A stretch of DNA of 42,017 nucleotides from Brevundimonas sp. ASV9 (GTDB lineage: Bacteria > Pseudomonadota > Alphaproteobacteria > Caulobacterales > Caulobacteraceae). The position numbers and the translations under genes are program-made. Location of the stretch: NCBI RefSeq assembly GCF_016429195.1, contig NZ_JAELUF010000018.1, positions 1-42,017 of the forward strand, written 5' to 3'. Below are positions 17,993 through 27,160 of the stretch, in pieces. Each line of letters begins with the position of its first letter. The first letter of the stretch is position 1. The notes below the pieces were generated by a model. The model saw nothing but the letters and a program-made list of their open reading frames with translations. It was not told where the DNA came from and did no database searches.

Positions 17993-18211
17993 ATGGGCTC
18001 CATGAGCATCTGGCACTGGGCCATCGTCATCGTCGTCATCGCGCTGCTGTTCGGCGGCCGGGGCAAGCTGTCGGGCATCATGGGCGACGCCGCCAAGGGC
18101 ATCCGCGCCTTCAAGGACGGCCTGAAGGACGAAGACAAGAAGGACGGCCCGCACGAGGGCGTCAGTTCGCTGCCGCGCACCGAGGCGGAAAAGGAAGAGC
18201 TGAAGCGCTAG
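17993..18211 (+). CDS. tatA: Sec-independent translocase protein TatA
   Basis: TatA forms the size-fitting pore of the twin-arginine pathway, which exports folded proteins across the inner membrane. The 72-residue product has the expected short N-terminal helix ([18 protein letters not shown]), the FGG hinge, an amphipathic helix ([20 protein letters not shown]) and a charged tail. An AGGAG at 17981-17985 precedes the ATG at 17993 by seven bases; an in-frame ATG three codons later gives an equally plausible start. It is the first gene of tatABC, 24 bases before tatB. Confidence 0.96.
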   Translation: MGSMSIWHWAIVIVVIALLFGGRGKLSGIMGDAAKGIRAFKDGLKDEDKKDGPHEGVSSLPRTEAEKEELKR

Positions 18212-18234
18212 TCGTCGTCTGTAAGGGCTGACGC

Positions 18235-18813
18235 ATGGGCGGGCTCGGCCCCGGTATCGGGGGTTTCGAATTAGTGGTGATCGGTCTGGTGGCCCTGCTT
18301 GTGGTGGGGCCAAAGGATCTGCCTGTTCTGATGCGTCGCGTCGGTCAGATGGTGGCCAAGGCGCGCGCCATGGCCAATGAGTTTCGATCCAGTTTCGACG
18401 AGATGGCGCGTCAGTCCGAACTGGACGACCTGCGCAAAGAGGTCGAGGCGCTGCGGACGGGGCAGGGGGCCATGTATCCCCTGGGCGCCGAGGCGGACGC
18501 CGCCTTCAAGGACATCAACGCCGGATTGACTGGGCCGACTGCGGCGGCTGCCCTGCCTGCGCCCGAAACGGAGGCGCCGATCATGACGTCTGCGGCCGAC
18601 GAATGGCCTGACACGCCGGCGCCTGTTGAGCCCGTTACGGCGACGAAACCCAAGCGAACAGCCCCAAAGACCAAGGCGGGGACGTCCGTCTCCGGATCGG
18701 CGACGGCCAAACCTCGGTCAGCCGCCAAACCGAAGACCGCCGCGCCAGCCGCCAAGACCAAGCCTGCAGCCGCCAAGCCCAAGACCTCGCGCAAGAAAGC
18801 CGCTGACCTGTGA
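18235..18813 (+). CDS. tatB: Sec-independent translocase protein TatB
   Basis: TatB works with TatC as the twin-arginine signal-peptide receptor. The 192-residue protein begins with the diagnostic short membrane helix (GFELVVIGLVALLVVGPKDLP, with the FELxxI and GPxxLP signatures of TatB), then an amphipathic helix. Its C-terminal half is a long, low-complexity Ala/Lys/Pro-rich tail (about residues 125-190), longer than in enterobacteria but common in Caulobacterales. The start is ATG at 18235. Its stop overlaps the tatC GTG start in a GTGA arrangement. Confidence 0.96.
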   Translation: MGGLGPGIGGFELVVIGLVALLVVGPKDLPVLMRRVGQMVAKARAMANEFRSSFDEMARQSELDDLRKEVEALRTGQGAMYPLGAEADAAFKDINAGLTGPTAAAALPAPETEAPIMTSAADEWPDTPAPVEPVTATKPKRTAPKTKAGTSVSGSATAKPRSAAKPKTAAPAAKTKPAAAKPKTSRKKAADL

Positions 18814-19700
18814 CGCCTTCCGATCGTGACGAGGCCGAGATCGAGGCGTCACGCGCGCCTTTGATGGATCACCTGATCGAGCTGCGCGGACGACTGCTCA
18901 TCTGTGTGGTGGCTTTCTTCCTGGCCTTCATTCTCTGCTTCGCCTTCGCCAATCAAATCCAGATTGCGCTGATCAAGCCGTATCAGGCCGCCGTGGCGAT
19001 CCATGCCGCAGCTTTGGCGACCGGCGGGCACGCCAATCCCATCGAACTGATCGCGGTGATGACGGGAATCAGACCCTATCCGCCAGGGAGCGCCGCCGTT
19101 GTCCAACTGATCGCCACGGCGCCGCTGGAACAGCTCTTCACCAAGATGAAGATCGCGGCCTTCGGCGCGGCGGTCCTGACCTTCCCGGTCATGGCGTGGC
19201 AGATGTACCGGTTCGTGGCGCCGGGTCTCTATCGCAACGAGCGCGGGGCGTTTCTGCCGTTCCTGATCGCCGCGCCTGTAATGTTCTGCCTGGGCGGGGC
19301 GTTGGTCTATTACGTCATGCTGCCGTTCGTGATGCTGTTCTCGCTGAGCCAGCAAGTCGCCACCGACGGCATATCCGTGGCGCAGACGACTAAGATTTCC
19401 GACTACCTCAGCCTGGTGACCTCGTTGCTGCTCGCCTTCGGTCTTTGCTTCCAGCTGCCCGTGGTGACGACCCTTCTGGGCCTCGCCGGTCTGATCAGTT
19501 CTAAGGTCATGGCGGCCGGTCGGCGCTACGCCATCGTCGCTGTCGTCGTGGTCGCAGCCGTGGTCACGCCGCCCGATCCGATCAGCCAACTGATGCTGGC
19601 CGTGCCGCTGGTCATTCTCTACGAGATTTCAATCTGGTGCGTGCGACTGATCGAGCTGCGCCGCAAGAAGGCGGACTATCTGGAAGCCGAGATCGCTTAG
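18810..19700 (+). CDS. tatC: Sec-independent translocase protein TatC
   Basis: TatC is the six-helix core of the twin-arginine receptor. The 296-residue sequence shows the N-terminal MDHLIELRGRLL motif (the cytosolic ExxxR-type signature), the FVAPGLYRNERGAFLPF segment, and six hydrophobic segments up to about residue 280. An unusually long first periplasmic loop (about residues 55-100) includes AVMTGIRPYPPGSAAVVQLIATAPLEQLFTKMK; its end matches the conserved P-x-E-x-F-x-x-x-K element. The start is GTG at 18810, overlapping the tatB stop. The operon ends before the bidirectional hairpin at 19750-19777. Confidence 0.96.
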   Translation: MTPSDRDEAEIEASRAPLMDHLIELRGRLLICVVAFFLAFILCFAFANQIQIALIKPYQAAVAIHAAALATGGHANPIELIAVMTGIRPYPPGSAAVVQLIATAPLEQLFTKMKIAAFGAAVLTFPVMAWQMYRFVAPGLYRNERGAFLPFLIAAPVMFCLGGALVYYVMLPFVMLFSLSQQVATDGISVAQTTKISDYLSLVTSLLLAFGLCFQLPVVTTLLGLAGLISSKVMAAGRRYAIVAVVVVAAVVTPPDPISQLMLAVPLVILYEISIWCVRLIELRRKKADYLEAEIA

Positions 19701-19749
19701 CGCCACCTCGGCTCGTCGACCGCTGCTCGAAGCGGTCAAGCCACGCAAA

Positions 19750-19777
19750 AAGGGCCGGGGAGCGATCCCCGGCCCTT
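19750..19777 (-). terminator. hairpin terminator of glnA, shared with the end of tatABC
   Basis: A perfect 12-bp stem (AAGGGCCGGGGA / TCCCCGGCCCTT) closes a GCGA tetraloop. Read on the minus strand it is followed by a run of T residues (from the AAAAA at 19747-19751), as expected for an intrinsic terminator of glnA. On the plus strand the following bases (CGTCTT) are only weakly T-rich, so termination of tatC transcripts here is less certain. Confidence 0.85.
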
Positions 19778-19799
19778 CGTCTTGGCTGCGATCAGGTGA

Positions 19800-21206
19800 T
19801 CAGCAGCTGTAGTACATGTCGAACTCGACCGGGTGCGGATGCAGTTGCAGACGCATCACCTCTTCCATCTTCAGCTCGATATAGCTGTCGATGAAGTCGT
19901 CATCCATGACGCCGCCCTTCTTGAGGAAGGCGCGGTCCTTATCCAGGTTCTCCAGCGCTTCACGCAGCGAGCCGCAGACCTCGGGGATCGAGCCGCGCTC
20001 TTCCGGCGGCAGGTCGTAGAGGTTCTTGTCGGCGGGCGCGCCCGGATCGATACGGTTCTCGATCCCGTCCAGACCGGCCATCAGCAGGGCGACGAAGGTC
20101 AGATAGGGATTGCCCATCGGATCGGGGAAGCGAGCTTCCAGACGCTTGGCCTTGGGCGAGGAGACGTGCGGGATGCGGATCGAGGCCGAACGGTTACGAG
20201 CCGAATAGGCCAGCTTCACCGGGGCTTCATAGCCGGGCACCAGACGCTTGTAGGAGTTGGTGGTCGAGTTGGCGAAGGCGTTGATGGCCTTGGCGTGCTT
20301 GATGATGCCGCCGATGTACCACAGACATTCCTGCGACAGACCGGCGTACTGGTCGCCGGCGAACTGAGGCTTGCCGTCCTTCCAGATCGACATGTGGACG
20401 TGCATGCCCGAACCGTTGTCCGCAAACATCGGCTTGGCCATGAAGGTCGCCGACTTGCCGTAGGCGTGGGCCACATTGTGGATCACGTACTTATAGAGCT
20501 GCAGGCGGTCGGCCATGGTCAGCAGGTCCGAGAACTTCAGACCCAGTTCGTGCTGAGCCGGAGCCACCTCGTGGTGGTGCTTCTCGGGCTGAAGGCCCAG
20601 ATCGCGCATGACGCCCAGCATTTCGCCGCGCAGGTCCTGTCCGGAATCGACCGGATTGACGGGGAAATAGCCGCCCTTGGGTCCAGGACGATGGCCCATA
20701 TTGCCTTCGGAATATTCAGCGCCGGTGTTGGCGGGCAACTCGGTCGAATCGTAGCTGTAGCCGGTATCGTGCGGCTGGGTGGACCAACGCACGTCGTCAA
20801 AGATGAAGAACTCGGCTTCCGGTCCGAAGAAGACCTGGTCGCCCACGCCCGACGACTGGACGTAAGACAGCGCCTTCTTGGCCATTGAGCGGCTGTCGCG
20901 GTTGTAGGGCTCGCCGGTGTCCGGGTTCAGCACGTCGCAGAACAGGAACATCGTCTTCTGCTGATAGAAGGGATCGATGTAGGCCGTGGTCAGGTCCGGC
21001 TTCAGCAGCATGTCGGACTCGTTGATGGCCTTCCAGCCGGCGATCGACGAGCCGTCAAACATCGTGCCTTCATTCAGGAAGTCCTCGTCGACCAGATCGA
21101 CGTCGAAGGTGACGTGCTGCAGACGGCCGCGCGTGTCGGTGAAGCGGACGTCCACATATTGGACCTCCTCATCCTTGATCTCTTTGAGGATCTTGCTGGC
21201 GCTCAT
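19800..21206 (-). CDS. glnA: type I glutamine synthetase
   Basis: The enzyme makes glutamine from glutamate, ammonia and ATP and is the entry point of ammonium assimilation. The 468-residue length matches bacterial GSI-beta. Visible elements are the N-terminal [26 protein letters not shown], the metal-ligand region [28 protein letters not shown], and the adenylylation loop NLYDLPPEE with Tyr397, the residue modified by GlnE. The gene lies 81 bases downstream of glnB on the same strand, the glnBA arrangement usual in alphaproteobacteria. A strong hairpin terminator follows. Regulation by covalent adenylylation is predicted from the conserved Tyr397 and the linked PII gene. Confidence 0.98.
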   Translation of the reverse strand: MSASKILKEIKDEEVQYVDVRFTDTRGRLQHVTFDVDLVDEDFLNEGTMFDGSSIAGWKAINESDMLLKPDLTTAYIDPFYQQKTMFLFCDVLNPDTGEPYNRDSRSMAKKALSYVQSSGVGDQVFFGPEAEFFIFDDVRWSTQPHDTGYSYDSTELPANTGAEYSEGNMGHRPGPKGGYFPVNPVDSGQDLRGEMLGVMRDLGLQPEKHHHEVAPAQHELGLKFSDLLTMADRLQLYKYVIHNVAHAYGKSATFMAKPMFADNGSGMHVHMSIWKDGKPQFAGDQYAGLSQECLWYIGGIIKHAKAINAFANSTTNSYKRLVPGYEAPVKLAYSARNRSASIRIPHVSSPKAKRLEARFPDPMGNPYLTFVALLMAGLDGIENRIDPGAPADKNLYDLPPEERGSIPEVCGSLREALENLDKDRAFLKKGGVMDDDFIDSYIELKMEEVMRLQLHPHPVEFDMYYSC

Positions 21207-21287
21207 TCTCGGAAAGTCCTGTTCTTGTCGTTTGGGGAGGAGACCGGACAGCGACCCGAGGGCCGAGGGCCGGGGAGGGTAGTCAGG

Positions 21288-21692
<405 letters not shown>

Positions 21693-21740
21693 TCAAAGCA
21701 AGCGATTTTCGCAGGCTGGCGAAGGATAATCGGAACGCGG

Positions 21741-22574
21741 ATGATAGAAACCAACGACCCGGCGATCTGGCGCAATTTTCTGCCTTGGCCGAGCGCGGAA
21801 ACGCACAAGCATGCGCGTGGACGTTTGGCGGTCGTTTCGGGAAAGGCGCATCATACCGGCGCTGCGCGACTTGCAGCTCATGCGGGTCTCAGGATGGGCG
21901 CTGGAGTCGTGCGAATCCTCTGTCCGCCAGATGCGGCGTCGGTGATCGCGCCGGCTGTGCAAGCGGTGATGTTGACGCCTTTTTCTTCACCGGAAAACTT
22001 AAGTCGAGAAGCCGCCGGCAGCGACGCCGTCGTGATCGGACCAGCCGCAGGCCTAGACGATGCGACGATCGCTAACATTCAGGCGCTTGGCTCGACCGGC
22101 GCCGTTCTGGTGATCGACGCGGATGGTCTGTCGGTCTTCAAAGGTCGGACTGCTGAACTGTTCGCCGTGTTGGATCGCGACGATATCCTGACGCCGCATG
22201 AAGGTGAGTTTGATCGACTTTTCCCAGGCCTGCTCGCGAAGGGGCGAGAAACGGCCGTTAAAGATGCGGCGCGAGCGGCCCAGGCGACGATCGTTTTGAA
22301 GGGCGCCCAGACGCTGATCGCATCGCCTGACGGTCGCATCCGCCGAAACGAAAACGGCTCGCGCTGGCTGGCGACGGCCGGAACCGGCGACGTCCTGGCC
22401 GGCATGATCGGCGGATTGATCGCCCAGCATATGGACAGCTTCAATGCCGCTTGCGCCGCCGTCTGGCTCCATTCCGATGCCGCAGAGCGTTTTGGCCCGG
22501 GGCTGACGTCGGATGATCTATACGAGGTCCTGCCGAAGTCGTTGTTCCAGCAGTGGCAGGCTTCGACGACTTAG
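21741..22574 (+). CDS. nnrD: ADP-dependent NAD(P)H-hydrate dehydratase (stand-alone C-terminal domain)
   Basis: The enzyme repairs hydrated NAD(P)H by ADP-dependent dehydration. The 277-residue product corresponds to the ribokinase-fold C-terminal half of the usual bifunctional Nnr/YjeF protein. Visible are ARGRLAVVSGKAHHTGAARLAA, VVIGPAAGL, VIDADGLS, LTPHEGEFDRL, IVLKGAQTLIASP and the GTGDVLAGMIGG anion-hole/nucleotide motif. The N-terminal epimerase domain is absent, so NnrE must be encoded elsewhere. An open frame runs further upstream, but it lies antisense to glnA/glnB; the ATG at 21741 gives the expected N-terminus. The gene is divergent from glnB. It is the last recognisable housekeeping gene before the accessory island. 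Confidence 0.9.
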   Translation: MIETNDPAIWRNFLPWPSAETHKHARGRLAVVSGKAHHTGAARLAAHAGLRMGAGVVRILCPPDAASVIAPAVQAVMLTPFSSPENLSREAAGSDAVVIGPAAGLDDATIANIQALGSTGAVLVIDADGLSVFKGRTAELFAVLDRDDILTPHEGEFDRLFPGLLAKGRETAVKDAARAAQATIVLKGAQTLIASPDGRIRRNENGSRWLATAGTGDVLAGMIGGLIAQHMDSFNAACAAVWLHSDAAERFGPGLTSDDLYEVLPKSLFQQWQASTT

Positions 22575-23208
22575 CCCCTCCTATCGTCACCTAATCCCTA
22601 TATTTCGCAGATGGCCCAAGTTCGCTCTATGTTGCAGTTTTAACCTGCTGACATAGGTAATTAAATTAGTGGACGGCGGCTAGATTGGCGTTGCATCACC
22701 AAGCGAGGTCGCTGTGCAGCGCGCGACAGTTGAAGGTCGTCGTCCGAGCTAGCTAGGTCACAGACAACTTCCTGTGGACAAGCCAAAACGGCTCACATCT
22801 GAAGGGCCGCTTTTGACTCCTAGACGACTTTGGAATGGTCCGCTTTCGGGCACCAGCCCGACAGAGATCGACGCCGCCCTTTCCGCAATCCGTGGCGCTT
22901 TGAGCTTGCTGACATAAGCGGTGACCAGCGTCGGTCGCGCTCTGCGGTCGGATGATAGCCACACGGCCTTGCCGTCCGTGCGATCGCCACGCGCAGCAGG
23001 CACCGCGCATGGGGCGACGGCGCGAGGTCACTGCATTCGTGTAAAAATGCGCCTTGAACTTGCCCTCGACGAGCCCGACACCCTCGAACTCCTTGCTCCC
23101 AATCGTGTTTCGGCGACCATATCTTGGCCGCGGCCGCCGACCGAAGCTATATGAAGTCTCAGCGACCACGGCGCCTGTGACCGTCTCGTCGATGGACCAC
23201 AACGGCCG
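22575..23208. other. 634-base stretch with no recognisable gene (left edge of the island)
   Basis: No convincing gene is seen. The first 120 bases after nnrD are clearly more AT-rich than the surroundings and contain an interrupted dyad at 22627-22656. The remainder is open in several frames on both strands, but the translations are Arg/Ser-rich, lack hydrophobic patterning and match no family I recognise. The stretch may hold the promoter of the large nuclease-TPR gene and remnants of decayed genes. An in-frame stop at 23152-23154 limits how far upstream that gene could begin. Confidence 0.6.
22627..22656. repeat. interrupted inverted repeat
   Basis: CTATGT-T-GCAG pairs with CTGC-TG-ACATAG around the 7-base loop TTTTAAC. 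The 6+4 bp stem has a small internal bulge. It sits 52 bases after the nnrD stop, at the start of the AT-rich segment. It could be a weak transcript hairpin for nnrD or a regulator-binding dyad; there is no T-run, so it is not a standard intrinsic terminator. Confidence 0.45.
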
Positions 23209-26200
23209 ATGCTCTCTTCCACCATCATCCCCATGCCCGCGAACGAAAAGGATTTCGAGGAGAAGTGCGTGCCGTTGTTCGCGGGCATCTTGGCGGATCG
23301 CAACGTCAAGACCTATGGAAGCCGCGGCCAAGACCAGAGCGGAATCGATCTGATCGGCCGACGCGACCGCGATCCGGCGCAGCCGGTCGGCGTCCAGTGC
23401 AAACTGAAGACAAAGGGCGGTAAGCTTACCGAGAAGGAAATCCGGGACGAGACCGCCCGCGCCCTGGCGGTCACGCCCGCGCTGACGGAATACTATATCG
23501 TCACAACCGCATCCGACGACCCCGCCTTCGATCGGCTCGCCCTAGAGCTGTCCCAGGAGCAGCGCCGGCTGGGTCGCGAGATCGACATTCAGGTTTTCGG
23601 CTGGGAGACCCTCCAGCAGAAAATCCGAGCTGACCGGAAGGCGTTGAACGCCTTCGATCCTGGTCACAGCGCGTCGACGGACGTCCTGATTCAGACCGCA
23701 GCGGAAAGTCTGGACGTCGGTCAGGCGGTCCTGCAGCAGACCACGCTTCTGGTCGAATGGGCGGGGCAGGGCCGCGCAGGGGTCGCAGCGCTGGATACCG
23801 CTCGTGGGACATTGCTGGAAGCCCACCTCGACAAGCAGATCGACGGCCTGCGGGACCTGACGCAGAACGGCAAGCCCCGGACTGCACTGGCGTTGCTAGA
23901 AGCTCTTGAAGCCGGGCTCGAGCCGTCCGTCGGAGCTGCCGTGCGAGCGCGCATTCGCGCCAATATGGGAATCGCGCGATTGCATCTCGGCGACGAAGCT
24001 GTGGCTGGCCGGCTGCTGCTCGAGGCCTATGCCATAAATCCCTCTGACCCGAAGGTGATGGCCAACCGTATCCTTGGCCTGCTTCTGATCGGCGACGAGA
24101 AGGAGGCGGCGGCGTTCGGTCAGAAGATCGTCGCGGAGGATCCAACGAATGTCGGCGCGGTTGCCTTCCTGTTCGAACTGGCGGCCCGAGTCGACGAGGC
24201 CCCGGACCCTATGGCGCTCGCCCCTGCGGAGCTGCTGAATGAACGTCATGTGATCTACGCAAGGATATCCTGGCTACGTCTTACGGCATCGGGGACAGAG
24301 TGGCGCGATCTGGCCAGAGCGGCGCGGGCTGAGCATTCCCACGACGACTCGATCGCCCAGTACTACGCCGACGCCCTGCTGGATGAGGTCGCCCGCAGCG
24401 TGCACTTCGCGAGGGGGATCGCTCTGTCCGAGGCCGACAAGGCAAGGCTTGTAGAGGCTCGCGATGTGCTCGCCACGCTCTGGGCGAAGGCCCGTGCGTC
24501 CGAGGTCGCTGACCAGGCGAACGCACTGGCGATCGCCTGCAACCTCGCGACCGCGCATCGGGCGCTGAATGATCGCGACGCCGCGCAGAGCGTGATCGAC
24601 GACGCGCTTCGCCACGCGTCAGACGACCCCGACCTCCGGATCAACTGCGCCCAGCTCGCACTGGATCGCCAGGACGCGCCCGCCGCCATTCGCCTGCTGA
24701 AGGGTCTGCCGGAAGACGCCACACGTACGCTCATGCTGATGAACGCCTGGTCTCACGAGAACAACTGGGCCGAGATCATCGCCACCGCGTCCTCCGCACG
24801 GCGGGAGACAATCCCGGCAGAGCAGGCGCAGATGTTCGACACTATGCTCTACCGGGCGCAGTGCGCCGTCCAGACGGTCGATCTGGACAAGGCGACGGCA
24901 GCGCTGCTGGCCGCCTGGCCGGAAAGCCTGACCGCGAGGGTGGTGGCGGCGGATATCATGCGCCACGCGGGCGAGAACCGCACGGAGCAGGCGAAGGCGC
25001 TGGAGCTGCAGGCGTTGGCGCTGCTGTCGCCGGAGACCGATTATCCGGATCGTCTGATGCTCGCCCAGCTGATGGTCTTCGAGAAGGATTTCGACGGCGT
25101 CATCACCGCGCTGGACGGCCACGTCGCGACGGACGAGGCGTCGGAGCCCTTGCTTTGGCTCGCATGGGCCTTCGCGAACGATCACCCGCGACCCCAGACC
25201 CACGCCTTCTTCGCGTCGCTGTCCAGAACCGTCATCGAGTCCGCGACCTATGCGCGCCTGGCGGGCACGGCGGAGGCGGCCCGCGGCGATCTCGCTCTGG
25301 CGGAGAGGCACCTCCGCCGCGCCGTCGCCGCGGACGCGAGCGATCTCCGGTCGCGCCTGATGTTCCACAATACCCTGGTGCGCGACGGAAAGCGGGGCGA
25401 GGCGCGCGCCCTGATCATCGAGCAGCCCGACGACGGCCGCGGCGACCCCGGGGACCGGATGCGACTGGCGACGCTACTGCGACGTGAAGGTCTGCCGGAG
25501 GCCGCCCTGGCGATCGGCTATCGCGCCGTGATGGACGCACGCGACCGGGAGGATGTCGTCGCAAGCTATCCCGGCCTGTTCTTCATGAGCGAGGACCTGC
25601 CGCCGGCGGTCGCGGCTGGGCGCATCACGACAGACATCTGGTTCGATCTCGAAGGCCAGGACGTTATGGACGTCAGCGGGACCATCGAGGCCCAGGCGGG
25701 GGAGGGGCGCTATGCGCCCGATCACCCGCTGGCCCGCATCCTGGAAGGGAAGGCTCAGGGCGACACGGTCATCCTGCCTTCGGCTGGGCTCGGGCCGGAT
25801 CGGACCTATACGGTGCGGGAGATCAAGCACAAGTACGTCTGGCTGCTGCACGATGTGATGCGCAGCCACGCGACCCGGTTTCCCGAGGGCACGGGTCTGG
25901 TCGAACTGACCATGAAGGACGGCGATATCGAGCCCATCCTGGCGATCGTCCGCAAGCATGACGATCGGGCGAAGGCGCTCATCAAGGCCTATGTCGATCT
26001 CAACCTCCCGGTCTCCGTGGTAGCCGCGATGAGCCGCAAGAGCACGATCGAGTTCGTCGAGCACCTGCCGACCATCGATGTGGCGCTCAGAACTTGCGAT
26101 GGCGGTGAGGCGGAGCGCCTTCAGGCGGCCAAAGCGGTGAAGGATGCCAAGGGCAGGGGCGCGGTCCTGGACACCTTGACCGTGTGGAGCGCCCATCACC

Positions 26201-27117
26201 TGGGAGTCCTTTCGGCGCTGCAGGCCTACTTCGGGCGGCTCCTCGTGCCGCGGTCCAGCCTCGACGAAATGCTGGAAATCGGCGCGCAGAAGGAACTCGG
26301 GAGAGGGCGGGAGAGCATGAGCTTGTCGTTCGACGGCGAGCAGGCCGTCCGGGATATCATCCCCGCCGATCACGCCGACAGGGTGATCGAGATCATCGAC
26401 GCCGCAGTCGCGAACGTGCGCCGGCATTGCGAGATCACCCCCAACGACGGCTCGGATGTCTTGAGGCTCGATCTGGAACGCGTCGGCTGGTTTGCGACCG
26501 GCCAGGTCTTGGACCCCGTTCACCTCGCCCAGCGCGAGGAGATGTTCCTTCTGTCGGACGACCTGAGGCTCCGTCAGTTGAACGGCCGCGCCGGCGGATG
26601 GCTGCAGATCGTCCTCGCCCACATGAACGACGCCGGCGCTCTGCCGCGCGCCGACTACATCAGATCCGTTGGCCGCCTGGCCGCGGGCAGGCATGATCAC
26701 GTGTGGCTCGACGTGCCCATGCTGGTGGACCTGGTGACGCTGGATGATCCGCAGGCGGACGCCCTGTTCGACGTCGCGATCAAATACATCGGCTGCCGGA
26801 ACGCGGAAATCGACTCGCATATCGGCGTGGTGCGCGACTTCCTCCATGTGATCTACAGAGCCGACGTCCCGAACTGGCGCCGGGAAGCGGCGGGGGGGCG
26901 CCTGCTCACGGAGCTCATTAAGCTGAGACCGGACGACTGGTCGCCGATCCTGCAGCTTATCGACCTTGAGCTTCCGAGGACCTCCCTCGCCGGCAGGCTC
27001 GCCCGCGCCTACCTGCGGGACTGGGCCGATGGACACTTTCTCGACGTGCCGCTTCCCGAGGGTCCGTATGTCCTCGGCAAGCGCCTTCGCCCTGTGCGAC
27101 AGGCGGCTGTCGACTAG
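23209..27117 (+). CDS. multidomain conflict-type protein: PD-(D/E)xK-like nuclease, TPR region, GreA/B-C-like and PIN-like domains
   Basis: The 1302-residue protein has at least four parts. Residues 10-140 look like a Mrr/restriction-endonuclease-like PD-(D/E)xK fold: FEEKCVPLF helix, GSRGQDQSGIDLIG with Asp47, VGVQCK with Gln63 and Lys65 (a QxK variant), and the strand EYYIVTT. Residues about 200-810 are helical with TPR-like pairs (for example RANMGIARLHLGDEA, then AYAINPSDPKVMANRIL). Residues about 815-885 resemble the GreA/GreB C-terminal domain (PLARILEGKAQGDTVILP, then YTVREIKHKYV). From about 980 a PIN-like stretch follows (VLDTLTVWSAHHLG with Asp988, then FGRLLVPRSSLDEM). From memory, a TPR-GreAB-C-PIN module has been described in predicted NTP-dependent conflict systems. 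I infer a defence or toxin-like role with two nuclease ends. Start: ATG at 23209, or at 23233 giving eight fewer residues; neither has a clear Shine-Dalgarno sequence. It converges with the RelA/SpoT gene, 43 bases away. Confidence 0.8.
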   Translation: MLSSTIIPMPANEKDFEEKCVPLFAGILADRNVKTYGSRGQDQSGIDLIGRRDRDPAQPVGVQCKLKTKGGKLTEKEIRDETARALAVTPALTEYYIVTTASDDPAFDRLALELSQEQRRLGREIDIQVFGWETLQQKIRADRKALNAFDPGHSASTDVLIQTAAESLDVGQAVLQQTTLLVEWAGQGRAGVAALDTARGTLLEAHLDKQIDGLRDLTQNGKPRTALALLEALEAGLEPSVGAAVRARIRANMGIARLHLGDEAVAGRLLLEAYAINPSDPKVMANRILGLLLIGDEKEAAAFGQKIVAEDPTNVGAVAFLFELAARVDEAPDPMALAPAELLNERHVIYARISWLRLTASGTEWRDLARAARAEHSHDDSIAQYYADALLDEVARSVHFARGIALSEADKARLVEARDVLATLWAKARASEVADQANALAIACNLATAHRALNDRDAAQSVIDDALRHASDDPDLRINCAQLALDRQDAPAAIRLLKGLPEDATRTLMLMNAWSHENNWAEIIATASSARRETIPAEQAQMFDTMLYRAQCAVQTVDLDKATAALLAAWPESLTARVVAADIMRHAGENRTEQAKALELQALALLSPETDYPDRLMLAQLMVFEKDFDGVITALDGHVATDEASEPLLWLAWAFANDHPRPQTHAFFASLSRTVIESATYARLAGTAEAARGDLALAERHLRRAVAADASDLRSRLMFHNTLVRDGKRGEARALIIEQPDDGRGDPGDRMRLATLLRREGLPEAALAIGYRAVMDARDREDVVASYPGLFFMSEDLPPAVAAGRITTDIWFDLEGQDVMDVSGTIEAQAGEGRYAPDHPLARILEGKAQGDTVILPSAGLGPDRTYTVREIKHKYVWLLHDVMRSHATRFPEGTGLVELTMKDGDIEPILAIVRKHDDRAKALIKAYVDLNLPVSVVAAMSRKSTIEFVEHLPTIDVALRTCDGGEAERLQAAKAVKDAKGRGAVLDTLTVWSAHHLGVLSALQAYFGRLLVPRSSLDEMLEIGAQKELGRGRESMSLSFDGEQAVRDIIPADHADRVIEIIDAAVANVRRHCEITPNDGSDVLRLDLERVGWFATGQVLDPVHLAQREEMFLLSDDLRLRQLNGRAGGWLQIVLAHMNDAGALPRADYIRSVGRLAAGRHDHVWLDVPMLVDLVTLDDPQADALFDVAIKYIGCRNAEIDSHIGVVRDFLHVIYRADVPNWRREAAGGRLLTELIKLRPDDWSPILQLIDLELPRTSLAGRLARAYLRDWADGHFLDVPLPEGPYVLGKRLRPVRQAAVD

Positions 27118-27160
27118 GTGGGAAGGGAGCGGGCGGACGATGGCGAACCCGGTGACGGCG

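Noticed and set aside
22753..23331. 192-codon minus-strand frame across the left island edge
   Set aside because: It overlaps the N-terminal nuclease coding region, and its composition is Arg/Ser-rich without hydrophobic patterning. It could be decayed DNA; not called as a gene.
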